The notes beneath the pieces are model-generated. The model saw only the letters and a program-made list of their open reading frames with translations, searched no databases and was not told the origin of the DNA. A program made the translations under genes and the position numbers. From contig RPFO01000579.1 of NCBI GenBank assembly GCA_009746045.1, positions 62,001 through 126,000 on the forward strand: DNA of 64,000 nt. The letters run 5' to 3'. Positions 34,424 through 64,000 of the stretch are shown here, piece after piece. This DNA is from Mesostigma viride. Lineage: Eukaryota; Streptophyta; Mesostigmatophyceae; Mesostigmatales; Mesostigmataceae. Position 1 is the stretch's first letter; every line of letters begins with the position of its first letter.

Positions 34424-36571
34424 TAAAGCATTAAATTAAATTAAATTATAACATGACTCCGTTGGGAGATCATGTAGCACATATTCCTGTGGATGGATGG
34501 AGGGGGGGGCAAAGCCGCGAAACCGAACTAATCTAACTCTAAGCTAATCTAATCTAGAAAACCCTACTTATTCTACTCAGCAAAGCGCCCCTTCCGCTTG
34601 GGGGGAGGGGGCTTGCCCACAGGGGCGGGCGTATGAGCCTGGACAATGGTTTTCCACCTCCTCTTGTCCTGCATAGCAGTCCAAGCAAGAGAGAGGGAGT
34701 GAATGCGATTTTCAAACTGCGCTGGGACCACTAGGTCAGCCATCAACTGCTGTGGGTAGGTCATTACATGTTTGCCTACCTTCTTAGGAATGTCCTTAGG
34801 GCCAGGCCAGGTCAGGATATGCCGTCCTGGCTGGCCAAGCCGCTGTGGACAGCCAGACCGAGGGCGGTGTCTACCTGGCTGGTGCGAGCAAGATGTCCTA
34901 CGAATGCTATCCTACGCTGTCTAATCTCGTCCGAAATGCGAGGCATGCCCTGGTACAAAGATTCTAAAGACCTATGCGTGTCAAACTCTACATTCAGGGC
35001 CTGACGGAGCATCCTGGTTACCGTGCCGTTTAGCTTGGCCGCCAGCGTGTCCGTGAGCGTCCATGCCTCGGCGCCATACGTGAGCACCGTGAGGACCAGG
35101 ACCTTGAGGAGCATGCGCTTGCGGTGCTCGCCGAGGGCCTTCGAGTGCCAGTAGGTTTTCAGCGAACGATGCCGAGCCCAAGCCAGGCCGATGTGGGTGT
35201 CCACATCGGCGGCGGTGTCAGGAAGCATGCTTCCCAGCAGTTTAATGCGATCACGAAACGGGACCTCCGTCCCGTCTAGCAGCCGTGGTAGCGGCGGGCG
35301 ACTGGAAGCCCCAATCACCATAGCCTCAGTTTTGACACTAATCTCCAGCCCCACCGCCCGCGCCTCCAAGCCCAGACAGTCCAGCCAGGTCTGAATGTGC
35401 TCGGGGCGCGCGATGAGGGTGGTGTCATCCGCATAAATCAAGTCGGCCAGGCGGTAACCAGGTTTAACCCCGCCGTGCGCGCTGTCGTTAAGGATGTCCA
35501 AGCCAGGCTCGAACCCCTTAAGAGCAGTAAAGCGCGCACGTGCCCGGCGCATGACGTGATCAACGACAATAATGAACAGATATGGGGACAGGACACAACC
35601 TTGCCACACTCCGTGGTGAAGGGGGAATGGTGGGTTGGTGCCTTCGGCAGTCCGCACTACTGCCTGTGAGCCCTCATACAGTCGGCGAATGGCAGCAATA
35701 AACGCAGGTGGCACTCGATCCAGAGCTAGGATGGCCCAAAGAGCCTCCCAGAGGACCGTGTCAAAGGCCTTGATATAGTCAACAAAAATGAAGACCAGCG
35801 GCAAACTGTCAAGGGGAAGGCGACGCACCTCCTCCATCAACCGGCCGGCGCGCGACAAACACAGCCATGACAGTGTTACGACCACGACGGAAACCCATCT
35901 GAGACTCACCCAGGTGTGGGTCCAGCGCGGCTCGGAGCCTGTGCAGCATCATGCGCATGAAGACCTTCAGCGCGGCGCTCTGGACACCCCGGTAGTTACC
36001 GGGGTCAGCAGCAGAGCCCTTCTTGTACAGCATGACGCGGATGGCCGTCTGCCACTCAGCAGGCGGAGGCTCGTCAGAAAGCAGGACACGGTTGCAGAAC
36101 GCCAGCAGAAGATCCCTAACCGCCGGATCAGGGGTCTTCAGCAGCTCAGCAGAAAGGAGTCGGTGGTCGGCACCGACCGCCGCATCGTACCGCAGGCGAG
36201 CAAGGGCGCCGTCCAGTTCCTTCAAAGTGAAGGGGGGGACGGCGTCATCAGTGGCAAGGCAGCCCTCCTGCAAGGCGGGGACTTGGTAGTCCGCGGCCGA
36301 GGAGGGTGGCGCAGGCGGCGGCGGGGGTCCGGCAACACCGAGACGGGCGGCTGTCTCGGGGTGAAGCGGCGGGGGAGGGGCGCGAGCCCCACCTGTCAAG
36401 GCCGAAACATTGTGGGCCAACCAGCGGTCAAGGCTTACCGGCGCCGTGCCGTCCCCCGTGTGCTCCACCGGGGTGCGCTGCCGCCGGCCGCCGAGCCGGT
36501 CGAGGTGGTACCATGTACATGTCCTTGCCCTGGTTGCGAGCTTGGCAGGCCTTGGCATCTGAGTAAAGCAT
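34424..36571 (-). mobile_element. 5'-truncated LINE, relatively young, with target duplication
   Basis: TAAAGCAT stands at both ends (34424-34431 and 36564-36571). On the minus strand the element enters in ORF2, runs through reverse transcriptase, and ends with a ~250-bp 3' region, a CTCCCAACGGAG hairpin and an (ATTTA)n tail. It is related to copies A-C but clearly diverged, with one main frameshift. Confidence 0.85.
34812..36558 (-). pseudogene. LINE ORF2 reverse transcriptase, one frameshift
   Basis: The frame from 36558 carries AVRDLLLAFCNRVLLSDEPP, WQTAIRVMLYKKGSAADPGN, YRGVQSAALKVFMRMMLHRL and MGFRRGRNTVMAVFVARR, then breaks near 35845. The second frame continues with FIFVDYIKAFDTVLWEALWA, GVWQGCVLSPYLFIIVVDHV, the catalytic YADD in LIYADDTTLIARPE, TYGAEAWTLTDTLAAKLNGT and RRIAFVGHLARTSQVDT. 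The RT catalytic aspartates are present. The N-terminal endonuclease is missing through truncation. Confidence 0.85.
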
Positions 36572-36848
36572 ATATATGTTAAAAATATAATTACTTACAG
36601 CAGAGTGAAATCACTCAAACCAAAACAAACGCCCAGCTAGAAACCTATATACAGAGCCATGTCAAAGCTCTATACTACGATAAGACCAATGGAAACGCCT
36701 AACGGGAGGAACCTAATAGCCCTGCTGCACCGCAAAATCAGCCCGCGTACGGCGGAGCATGATGAGTAAAGCATATATATAGAGAACCTTACCGGTTCAT
36801 CTGTGTTCTGATTGGCTGAGACCTGTAGGATTGCGTTGGACTCCTCTG
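36572..36848. other. Short spacer between LINE and DNA transposon
   Basis: GAGTAAAGCATATATAT occurs at 36561-36577 and again at 36764-36780, so the 186 bp between may itself be an insertion flanked by a 17-bp duplication. No coding sequence was seen. Confidence 0.4.
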
Positions 36849-37281
36849 TATTGCTTCTACTAACGGGACTATTTCGTCAACCGGTTGACGAAGTTTGAAA
36901 ATAGTAGTAAAATAGTCAACCATTTTGGGCAATTCGTCAACCACATTCGTCAACCAACTCGGCAATTCGTCAACCAATTGACGAATATGTTCCGAAGTTC
37001 GTCAACCGGTTTGACGAAATTTTTAGGGTATTCGTCAACCACCCAAGTCCTGAAGGCCAGACCTAAGGTCCAGCGGCGCGGCGTCAGGCCGTCAGCCCGT
37101 ACCATCTGAATCCTAGGTACGCTGCAGTTGGAGTTGGTTTGGAAAGACAGTACGTCAGTACGGTTCAAAACCATGCTCGGGTACCAAAACTGAAGACGAG
37201 CAAGGCAGGACTTGAGCCGACCAGGGCATGAAAAAATTATCCCTACATGTAAAGACCTGTAATCGCCCTGGGCAATCATGG

Positions 37282-37944
37282 TATTAATTACGTGACGACC
37301 TCAGGCCGTCTGGCGACTTTCATGTGCGATAAAATATTGCATGCGAAATTGTTTCGATAATGGCGGCGGCGATGTTTAGGTAGTGTTGCATGAGCTAGAG
37401 AATGTCGAAGAAAAACGGTTGGCAGGTTTCAAGACTAGCACCTTAGATGCTCTGTTTAAGAAGCAAGCTGGAGAAATTGTAGAAACAGAAAATATCGTCG
37501 ACCTAGGCCGCAGTTTAGATGGAAAGGAGGGCAGGCAGGGTCGCGACAAACGCAAGAGAGTAGAGCTTTAGGAAGAGGATGGGTCTAATGCGCAGGAAGA
37601 GGAAGATGGCGGTATTAATTACGTGACGACCTCAGGCCGTCTGGCGACTTTCATGTGCGATAAAATATTGCATGCGAAATTGTTTCGATAATGGCGGCGG
37701 CGATGTTTAGGTAGTGTTGCATGAGCTAGAGAATGTCGAAGAAAAACGGTTTGGCAGGTTTCAAGACTAGCACCTTAGATGCTCTGTTTAAGAAGCAAGC
37801 TGGAGAAATTGTAGAAACGGAAAATATCGTCGACCTAGGCCGCAGTTTAGATGGAAAGGAGGGCAGGCAGGGTCGCGACAAACGCAAGAGAGTAGAGCGT
37901 GAGGAAGAGGATGGGTCTAATGCGCAGGAAGAGGAAGATGGCGG
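37282..37944 (+). repeat. 331-bp tandem duplication inside the transposon
   Basis: Two nearly identical units (37282-37612 and 37613-37944) start TATTAATTACGTGACGACC and end GAGGAAGATGGCGG. Both include the leader and the first ~70 codons of the ORF. The left copy lacks one T after AAAAACGG and has a stop, so only the right copy leads into an intact frame. Confidence 0.9.
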
Positions 37945-38134
37945 CCAGTCATCATCATCTGACAGCGCCTCAAACTCTGTCGAGGAGGAATCTGGCGAGG
38001 AGGAATCTGGCGAGGAGGGGGCCCAGACAGAAAGGAGCAAGGCCGATGATGACGGCAGCTCTGGGCCAAGCTCGGACAAAACTGTGACAGTAGTGCCTGT
38101 TGATATCAGTGAGGAGGACGTGATGGTTGTTTAA
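37733..38134 (+). CDS. Transposon-borne acidic protein (133 aa)
   Basis: It opens with MSKKNGLAGFKTSTLDALFK, continues with a basic cluster (RDKRKRVE) and a long Glu/Asp/Ser tract, and ends ISEEDVMVV. The STLDALFKKQ stretch resembles the TLDxFF-type start of some transposases and PCNA-interacting boxes; that is inference. The layout (short basic start, aromatic box, acidic tail, no catalytic domain) parallels the ORF at 8812-9372. Confidence 0.45.
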   Translation: MSKKNGLAGFKTSTLDALFKKQAGEIVETENIVDLGRSLDGKEGRQGRDKRKRVEREEEDGSNAQEEEDGGQSSSSDSASNSVEEESGEEESGEEGAQTERSKADDDGSSGPSSDKTVTVVPVDISEEDVMVV

Positions 38135-38465
38135 TGGCCTCGTGCTGTGCACACTTGACTCTGGCCTACTGTAGCTGTGAAGGATACTAGTCATTATTTT
38201 GTATTTAATGCAGTTGTCAACAACCACCAAGTGATATTGTGTTTTATCCACATGCATTACATGCGTGTGTGAGGCGTGAGCGACCTTAAGTTAATGATGA
38301 AGAAATAAAGCTTCCTCCCCCCCCCCCCCAGGGTTGACGAAGCGCCACGGCAAATAGTCAACCAGTTTGACGAATTGCCGAGGCAAATAGTCAACCATTT
38401 GACGAAGTGCCGAGGAAAATAGTCAACAAGTTGACGAATGACAAAAACCCTTAGTAGAAGCACTG

Positions 38466-40099
38466 GCGGCGACATAAGCTTTGCCTGTTTGTCACCATAG
38501 CCATCAGGCGGATACCCCCAATTATGTGAAGTTATTTCTAATAACCAAACATGCTCACTTCAGGCCCTATTATTGGACAGCCATATCCGATAGACAGGAA
38601 GTCTTGTGTCTGTATGAACAAGCAGAGAGACGCCCGACCAAAAGGGGACCACCGCTCTCTACCGCGTAAGTACCGTCTCGTAGGAATGGCCTCTAGACGG
38701 GAAACGACCACCCTCTACGATTCCTGGAGAGTGCTAGGAATCTCCCCTGTCTCTTGGGGTTTGAGAAGTCCGTTCTGTCTTTAATGACAGGAGGTAAAAG
38801 ATCTGTGCATTTAGTGGAGCAGAGACCACCATTTTATTCTGTTACAAGGGTCTAAAGCCTCGTGCCCAGCTCACTCCGATGAAAAAGTGTAAGGTGAAAA
38901 GGGGTGGGTAGTGAAAAAATAGACAGGATGAACAAACATAACAGTGAGAGTAATGAAGTGTATGCTCAGCGGGTTATTTTACTGGTCAGGGATAGTTGTC
39001 TCATGCTTAATAAGGCTTTTGTGGTTTGCGCCTTGCAAGGGCATCACAAAACCAAGGTCCTCAAGCTGCAATTGAATCCTTGCATGCATAGATCTGTGCA
39101 GCGCAACTCTCCTGTTCTGCGCGTCGATCTGATTCACAAGCATTCCTATAAAAGGACTTTTTGCCGAGGCACGAGATCTTTGATCTCATTCAGGCCGCAT
39201 GCATGTAGACACGATCCCCACATCGGTGGGGGAAACACGTGTAACTAGATTTGGCAACAACCGCAGGTCGGGCCGTGGCGCCCACAACCCGACCACTCAC
39301 GGCGGTTAGATAGTTTTCGTCTCCATCTCCACCTCCATGTCTACACCATTGATGATTTATGCTCATGTGACGCAGTCTATGAGTTTATTATGCAATTAAA
39401 TGGTTGTCTGATTGAATTAGCGCAGGCATCCGCAACTGCCTCCCCAACCAGACTGCGCTACCAATGAATTTATCGATCCACAACGCGAGGTTCAAGAGCT
39501 GTGGTTCCCCCGGGTAGGACGCATGACAACCCTTCCAACACACTCTCAACCCATCGAAAACGTTTTCAATCCTCTCAACACACGTTCAGCAACCGGGGTT
39601 TCAGTGCAGGACTTTCTGCTCACCGGTCATCATCCGGTGCTTCGCCAAAACCCTCGAGACCCTTTTTCAAAACGATTTTCAGCAGGTCGTCTGAAAAGTG
39701 GGACTTTCTGCTCGATCATGGGCTGCCATCGACCACTGGCATCCGCAACAGCCCAGCCCCCTCACGAGCCCCTCTTTAGGCGCTTGCATCCGCCATAATT
39801 ATGCTCATCGTGGGCTGTTGTTGACAAACTAACATCCGAACCATGCCCCCCCGCCCCCCCCCAAAAAAAACTTTCGGCAAGCACTCTGCGCTTCCATACG
39901 CAACACGTGCATATCAGGCGCTGACATTGCACGCTTGCGTTCGTGATCGGTAAGCATTTTAAGACTGTCGTTGAGCGCTTGCATACCCGCCAGTCCCCTC
40001 ACATGCCATCATCGACGGCAAACGCTGGCATCCGCAACGCATGACTTCCACCGATCAAGAACGGAACTGTCCTTGGGCGCTTGCATTCGCAACCCATGC
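38466..40099. other. Intergenic stretch downstream of LST8
   Basis: 39270-39400 resembles a decayed LINE A-type 3' end (ACTTATGCTCACG-like and GTGACGCAGT segments). From about 39800 onward, short segments like CTGTCGTTGAGCGCTTGCA recur and look like distant copies of the LST8 gene end. No gene is supported. Confidence 0.45.
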
Positions 40100-40407
40100 G
40101 TTCCAAACTTCCACTGATCAAGAGCTGTTGTGAGCGCACCCCCCTCATCCCCCTACGAGATGTCGTTGAGCGCTTGCACCCGTAGCACCCCCCTCATCCC
40201 CCTACAAGCTGTTGTTGAGCGCTCGCAATCGCAGCACCCCCCTCATGCCCCTACGAGCTGTCATTGAGCGCTTGCACCCGCAGCACCCCCCTCATCCCCC
40301 TAGGAGCTGTCGTTGAGGGCGCAGCACACCATGGCCTTGTGATGGCCGGAATACTACGAGCTGTCGTTGAGGGCGCAGCACACCATGGCCTTGTGATGGC
40401 CGGAATA

Positions 40408-48494
<8,087 letters not shown>

Positions 48495-51400
48495 CGCTGG
48501 GCGACGAAAGCGCCGCTAAGCGCTAACGCGTGCTGGCTGTCGTGGGAGAAGTGAAATTACATTCTTTCCAATGCCGACTGTCGACATATTCTTCCTCTCT
48601 AGACATGAAAGGAAACGTGCCTACTATCTAGACACCACGTCCAAATTGACGTTTCCGGTAGTTCATGTCGAAAGGTAAATGTATGATACCCCGGGGCAAT
48701 GGCAGTATCGAACGCAGGTATAATTGCAATTATCTATGCCAAAATGATAAAAATTTCCTCTGCGCACTCAGTTGAACATGAGTGCCTTATGCCCGCGTTA
48801 TTTGTACATGAACCGCCATACGCCATGACCAGGACAGCGTGTTTTGGCTAGCAGGCATATAACTCTTGCAGCGTTCGCCCTTGGAACCGCAATGGGCACG
48901 CCGGGCAAATTGCTCCCCGTTGGGCAAGACGGTCATTCGTACGACCGTACGTGTCATAGTACGAACATGAAGCCCAGCCACGATGCACAGGCGAACCGCC
49001 AACTGGCACGGCGGCGCACCTTCCTTTTCCGGCCACGGCGAATAGCAACGCCGGCTCGGCCGAGAATCCCGAATTCCCGGTGCCAAACGCAGCGGTCGTT
49101 CCTCCGCCCGCGGCCCGGCCCGGAGGACGGTGTTGCCCACGACCGGCCGAATACTGTACTGGCTCAGCGGACACGGTCCTTCATACTGAATTGGTGTGGG
49201 GCTTCATACTACAGTATTTATACCAGCCACGACCGTCATGGTGTTCCCGTCATGGCTGACCATATCAGTCAAGGAGACGGCAACCAGTGCATGCCAGAAA
49301 TCATCATCATGCCGGCTGACTGACCATAATGATAATGCACGCTGACTGAGGGCCCGGGACTGATATGCACCGACGCTCCTAAGTAAGTAAGTAAGTACCT
49401 GTGTGTCATGTGCATGGGCATGCCACTTAGTACTATGCTAATCTCATTAGAAAAATCATAACTGTACGAAAGTTACAAGTATCGTCGGCGGGCATCATAG
49501 TGCCCCAATGACCATATGGCGTTGGATCGCCACGCGTCTAGGAATAGTTGTCTCACTTCATACAGTCGCTAGAGGGGGGTATAATCCTCATCTGAGCTAT
49601 CCTCTACTGTAATGGCAGACGAGGCGGCACCTGGTGTAGTGGCTATCATCCTCAGGGGCAATCACCTCCACCTGCAGACTTCTACCCTGGCGCGAGCACT
49701 GGGCCGCGGGGCCCATGGGTTTGAAACAGGAGCATGCCCCTCAGGACGGTGCTTATCGCAGACGGCATTCCATTTCTCCTTGTCTATCATGCGGGCGCGG
49801 AGTACAGATAGTCCCAGAAGCCCTGCATCCTCAAGCAGTTGTGTCACATAGGTCCGGGTCGCGTCGCGTCGGTGCGGGGCACGCTCTTCCTGCCCCGACC
49901 ACCGGCCGGCCCGTGCCGGTGTGCCCATTCCTGCCGGCCAATTGACCGACATACAATTTCTGGCCTGCGCTGGTTGTCTCCTTGATACGTTGACTCAGTT
50001 GGTTGCTACGACTGGTACACTGACAGCTCTAGGGCTTAGAAGCCCCTAGAACCGGCTCCATCGGTGACGACTCAATGTTATGGCATGATCATGTGGACGC
50101 ATGCGCATAGCTGGCAGGAATAGTTGTCTCATAAGATTAAAAGAAAATTGTTGGCTTGCACCAGCCACTTGAGCTAGTTACAAGGGTTTTCCTTGCAAAA
50201 ACACACATTCCTACCTTCCACTATACACTTTTCAGAATGAGAAATTTTTTTGACTTATACGTCATGTCACATTATTTAATTAGATCTGTCAGGTAAAATA
50301 GTTCAGACTGACATAGTATTCATCACACAATCCTCTATCACCTAGACTTTGCTAATAGACAACCAGAAGTTGGCCCATGGGCACAAAATCCTCTGAACAT
50401 TGCAATCGCCATCTGCAATCGCTAGACCAATTCCTTCCCTTGGTTACTGCCCAATGCGGCAAGAGGCACTAACTCATGCCATGGCATGGCATGCGGTTGC
50501 ATTTCAGCACGGGATAGACCCATGCAAGCCTGTTCATCTCACCGGGCCACGGGACTCTCGCTATGCCCTTGAACCTGCGCTCACATGCAAGTTCTGCTCC
50601 TTTCAATCTCTGCCTATCATGCTAACTGTTCTTGCCAACCCAATGATAGCGATAAGGTGGGGTTGGCCACGATTCCCACTAGAATTAGAGAGGTGAAGAG
50701 CCAACCATTTCTCCCAGGGATGCTTCATCACAGCTTTTCGACCCAGGTCCTCTTTGCCACCAAAACGCCCTCTAAGCCTTCTTCGAATGTGCGATCCGTT
50801 CGTTGCTGCGAACGGGCGAAAAAATCAACCATCCCATCAGCAATCTGCAGTGGGGCACGAGAAAATCGGTGAGCTGTGCCCCTTGCTATTACTTCTCTCC
50901 TCCGAACATTTCTGGAAAGGAGGTCCGACACGGATTATCAACGCCGAGGCCAGAAGGGTGCCCACAAATTTAGAACTCCTCTCCCCCACGACAAGAAGGG
51001 CATCCCCTTCAACATCCGCAGCTCCATGCAGCAATAAGGGATTAATTCCCCTGAACAGGAGCACGCTCTTGTTCCCTCCCAACGCACGGCTTGTCAGCCC
51101 CAGCCCTGGTCTAAGTCCCTCGTGCTCCGAAAAGCATGCTCAGATCGCATCGAGCTCTTGAGCAAGAATTCCCATTCCTTCTCTGCAAGCATGAACCCCT
51201 CAAGGGACAAGGCTCTCCATGCATGAGAAGAGAGGTAAGGAGGCTAGGGTAGCCCAGCCCTGGACCCCAGTGTCCGTAAACTGCTCCGCAAGGCAATGGC
51301 TGTGGGTGCCCAATATAGTGACCGCGATGTGCCCACTACAGTGACCGCGATATGCCCACTGCTTCGCGAGGCACCCCCATTTGCAAGGGGGCTGGCTTGC

Positions 51401-52539
51401 GATAATGTTGGTGGTCCAATCGGGGACCGGGGGGCATGCATTCCTCTATTTCTGCCTGACGCGTCCTCCCCGACATAAAACCTTGGCCTTGCTCCCAAAA
51501 CACTCCCCACCTTTTCACAATCTTCTCCCCACTGCATCGCGGCAAAACCCCCCAGTCGGCCGCAGGCGATGATGCGAAAGCAACCGAGGCAGAATGAACG
51601 CCTTCCGGGTAGGTCTTTAGCTGTTCCGTTGCACCCCGTTGACCTACCTTTTCCCCTCCCACTGCAACCAGTCAGAAAACCCCAACTGCCCCCCTCCCCC
51701 CCCCCCTCTCTGGCAGGCAGAGTCATTGCCCTCTTGCTGCCTTACCGGACAGGCACAAGCCAGCGTTACTGCCCTTAACTGCCCAAAGCAGTCATTCTCA
51801 TTAACCGTCCCACATTGCAGACCCAAAAATTACCTGAGAAGGTTTCAAATCACATCCTGGAGAAGTGACTGCCTTGCAAGGATATTGGCCAAGCATTTTG
51901 GTCAAACCTTTCAGCCATGCTTTTCTCCCATCCCAGGCCCGCACTGTCTCTCTCTGCCGCAGCGCACTCGGCCAAATAACGAGAATAAACGACCGATAAG
52001 ACCCAGAGCGCACGGGTCCGCTCTGATGAGACCCAGACGACAGGCAGACGACGAGATCCACTGTGGGGGATGTACCCCAACATGCGGGTCCCCTGGAGAT
52101 GCATGCGCCCTCAACTGCGGCCCCCCTCATCGCCAGCGGGCAAAGACACGGGCTGTCGTCCTGTGGCCTAACCTCCAATGTGGCCAGCTCACATGCCCAG
52201 CGCGGCAGTCTAATCCGCCGCCCTCATTTGCAACAGGCAAGGGGGCGCAGTGACTCCTCAACAGCCGCCTGCAATCCACCCCCTGCGCTCTCCCCTCGGC
52301 CCTAAGCCCCAGGCCACCTGACGCACTGGCATCGGCTCCCACAGCACGCAGGAGGGGGGGAGTGCGCCTTCAAGCCTGGCCGCAGGCAGGAGCGCGTCTG
52401 CTCATGCCGCCATCCGCCACCTGTTCCTCTAGCCCTCCCCGAAGGCAGGGGCGCGTCTCCACATGCTGCCATCCGCCACCTGCTGCTCTTCCCCCCCCCC
52501 CAGCCCTCACTGCGGGCACAAGCGCGTCCGAGCGTTGAC
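48495..52539. other. Intergenic region between LST8 and GT29 genes
   Basis: The LST8 promoter lies at its low end. It includes the inverted-repeat element 49268-49990. From 50000 to 52539 I see no recognisable gene; ORFs there are short and lack conserved patterns. Confidence 0.5.
49268..49990. mobile_element. CAAGGAG-family element with long inverted termini
   Basis: The left end reads TCAAGGAGACGGCAACCAGT (GCATGCCAGAAAT follows) and the right end reads ATTTCTGGCCTGCGCTGGTT (GTCTCCTTGAT follows), inverted over about 33 bp. Inside, the minus strand has a 97-codon ORF (49952-49662) with TYVTQLLEDAGLLGLSVLRA; no family is recognised and no target duplication found. Confidence 0.6.
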
Positions 52540-52746
52540 AACTGCCATCACCGCACGCAGGAGTGCATCTGTGGGTCAAACATCGCCTTCACCGCAGGCA
52601 GGATTGCTTCTCCTGACGCCGCCACCTGCCTCTCGAGCCCTTGCCGCACGCATGTACGCGTCTGTGCGTTTCGCCATGCCTTCAGCGCAGGCACGAGTGC
52701 ATCTGCAGCACCTGGTACTTGCGGCTAGAGCTGCCGCCCGCCCCTT
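52540..52746 (-). repeat. Degenerate copies of the GT29 gene stop-codon region
   Basis: The true end of the coding region (plus strand TTTTACCGCAGGCACGAGTG, CATCTGCGCC) is echoed near 52552 (ACCGCACGCAGGAGTGCATC), 52590 (ACCGCAGGCAGGATTGCTTC), 52640 (CCGCACGCATGTACGCGTCT) and 52687 (GCGCAGGCACGAGTGCATCT). These lie just past the stop on the transcript. Confidence 0.7.
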
Positions 52747-62699
<9,953 letters not shown>

Positions 62700-64000
62700 G
62701 AGTACAGCCCGATGTGCGCTTGCTGTCTTCAATCGGCAACAATGAGTTCCTCCTGCGTTCTTCGAATCTCCAGTAGTTTGCTTTCTACATTGCTTCCTCA
62801 CTAAGTCGCTGTGACAGTTCGCCATGCTCATACCCTTATGGGTTTCATTCATTCGTGGTGGTTTCCATGCCTCCAGCCCCGAATGTATTCACGATCACGT
62901 ACAGCGAATTCCCCGGAGTGCATTTGAAACTTGAAAGCTCTGGAAGCTGCAGCTTGTGCCAAGACAACGTTGATATAGCCAGCTTGTCCGCCCCATCGGC
63001 TATTTTCTTTTCATGTTACCAAACATTCCCCTCACTGGCATTCTTATTACAAACTAGGGACCACCTTCATTTGCTAATGATGCCTCTGGCGCGAGGCCAC
63101 AAGAGGATAACTGGCCTGAAATAAAAGCGGTTTATTCGTATCGACCGCGCAAGTAACTCGTATGTCCCCAAGGAAGAATTCTTAATAACCTGGCGCCATG
63201 GCAGAGCGGGTTGAGCGACTCGTTCTTTTATGATGGCGCCCGTATCTCTTTACGCGGGGTGCCGGACTGTTGCCGGCAGTCACGAGTGATCCCGCACTGA
63301 ACCCAGATAGTCTCGTGGGAAAGCGCAACACAGTGTGGGCAACTCTCAACTACAGTTGTTGTTGTGTCCCACGTCGCCGCACATGAGCAGCAGAGAATCT
63401 ATAGTCGCCGAGGGCCGGATATGTATAGTTCAACTGTAGTATGAGAATTATTTGCTTGGAGGTTATAGAACCTGGGACTTTCGAACCCTCAACAACAGTA
63501 AGGTTGTGTTCCGGTGAAATGGGTGTTACCTAGTTTATTTCCGGTGAAATGGGTGTTAGGCCCGGTCTATACGACTTTTATTAAAAAGCTTAAGGGCACA
63601 AATTTACACGTGGACGGCTCGATCTTGCCAATTTTTCATCTTGCGGTGCTCCTCGAGGCAAGCCATCAAGGCGGGGATCGATGCGGCCGTAGCAAGATCG
63701 GATCGCGTAACGCTAACGTAACTCCCATAACCGCCCGAAAATTAGGTGGTGGAACCGCTGTGTACGAACTGGGTACGGCGGTACCTAGTTCAAGTTAAAA
63801 TGGGTCCGATTTTTAATAAATCAGCGCATTTTTAAGGGGGGTCATTAAAAATCACGTTAAAAATATAATGGGCTACTCGGCAACATAACATAAAGTTGGC
63901 GGGAGAATCTCGACTGTAAGATTTTGCCGTCCACCTTATAACGTCTTCGTACTGTTCCCCACACGCGCCGTATGCCTCCGTCCACGGTGACTTGAGCCCA
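62700..64000. other. Upstream region of the GT29 gene and window end
   Basis: The promoter of the minus-strand GT29 gene is expected at the low end. 63355-63560 shares repeats with 6206-6438. An 8-bp inverted repeat GGCGCCAT/ATGGCGCC lies near 63192-63233. No gene was found. Confidence 0.5.
63355..63560. repeat. Dispersed repeat shared with 6206-6438
   Basis: 63355-63400 is similar to 6206-6250. TTCCGGTGAAATGGGTGTTA occurs twice, near 63512 and 63540, and once in reverse near 6419. Confidence 0.5.

Larger units (their letters stand above)
36849..38465 (+). mobile_element. hAT-like non-autonomous DNA transposon with GTCAAC subterminal repeats
   Basis: The right end on the minus strand reads CAGTGCTTCTACTAAGGG; the left end reads TATTGCTTCTACTAACGGG. 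These closely match the element at 8331-9789. Both sides carry many copies of TTCGTCAACC / GGTTGACGAA (36876-37050 and 38331-38440). No target duplication was found, so the left edge may be damaged. Inside are a 331-bp tandem duplication and an intact 133-aa ORF. Confidence 0.7.

Noticed and set aside
63185-63270. tRNA gene candidate (TGGCAGAGCGG resembles a box A; inverted repeat GGCGCC)
   Set aside because: No matching box B or cloverleaf follows at the right distance.

Overview
This is nuclear DNA of a eukaryote, most likely a green alga (Chlorophyta). Three things point there: a nuclear gene for plastid ribosomal protein bL35 with a transit peptide, a PSII-type S4 RNA-binding protein, and an STY8/17/46-type ACT-domain kinase. 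All genes have GT-AG introns, GC-rich coding exons and long low-complexity insertions. There are no bacterial operons, CRISPR arrays or rRNA genes. I cannot name the species.

Host genes, left to right: the 3' part of a pentatricopeptide-repeat protein (2-2536, +); plastid bL35 (4050-5908, -, 3 exons, 147 aa); a YlmH/PSII S4-domain protein (6812-10714, +, 3 exons, 309 aa); an ACT-domain Ser/Thr/Tyr kinase (25818-30642, -, 5 exons found, first exon unresolved); LST8, the WD40 subunit of TOR complexes (40408-48494, -, 9 exons, 319 aa); and a GT29 sialyltransferase-like glycosyltransferase with a giant disordered linker (52747-62699, -, 5 exons, 1631 aa). I worked out the exon joins by matching reading phase and family homology across GT-AG sites.

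Mobile DNA fills most of the rest. At 11.3-24.0 kb lies a nest of decayed L1-like LINE copies in opposite orientations, pierced by later insertions with recognisable target-site duplications. A better preserved 5'-truncated LINE sits at 34.4-36.6 kb. Three DNA transposons with CAGTG-type ends are present: one in the S4-gene intron with a perfect 8-bp target duplication, one inside a LINE, and one at 36.8-38.5 kb. Two of these keep a short intact ORF for a basic/acidic protein. A small inverted-repeat family (CAAGGAGACAACCAG) occurs five times. Long microsatellites and minisatellites occupy several introns.

The most unusual signal is general. Next to many exons the introns and 3' regions hold degenerate extra copies of that exon's own edge, often with its splice site or stop codon (S4 gene, kinase, LST8, GT29 gene). 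These 'junction echoes' are direct evidence of repeated local tandem duplication across exon borders, and could create decoy splice sites.
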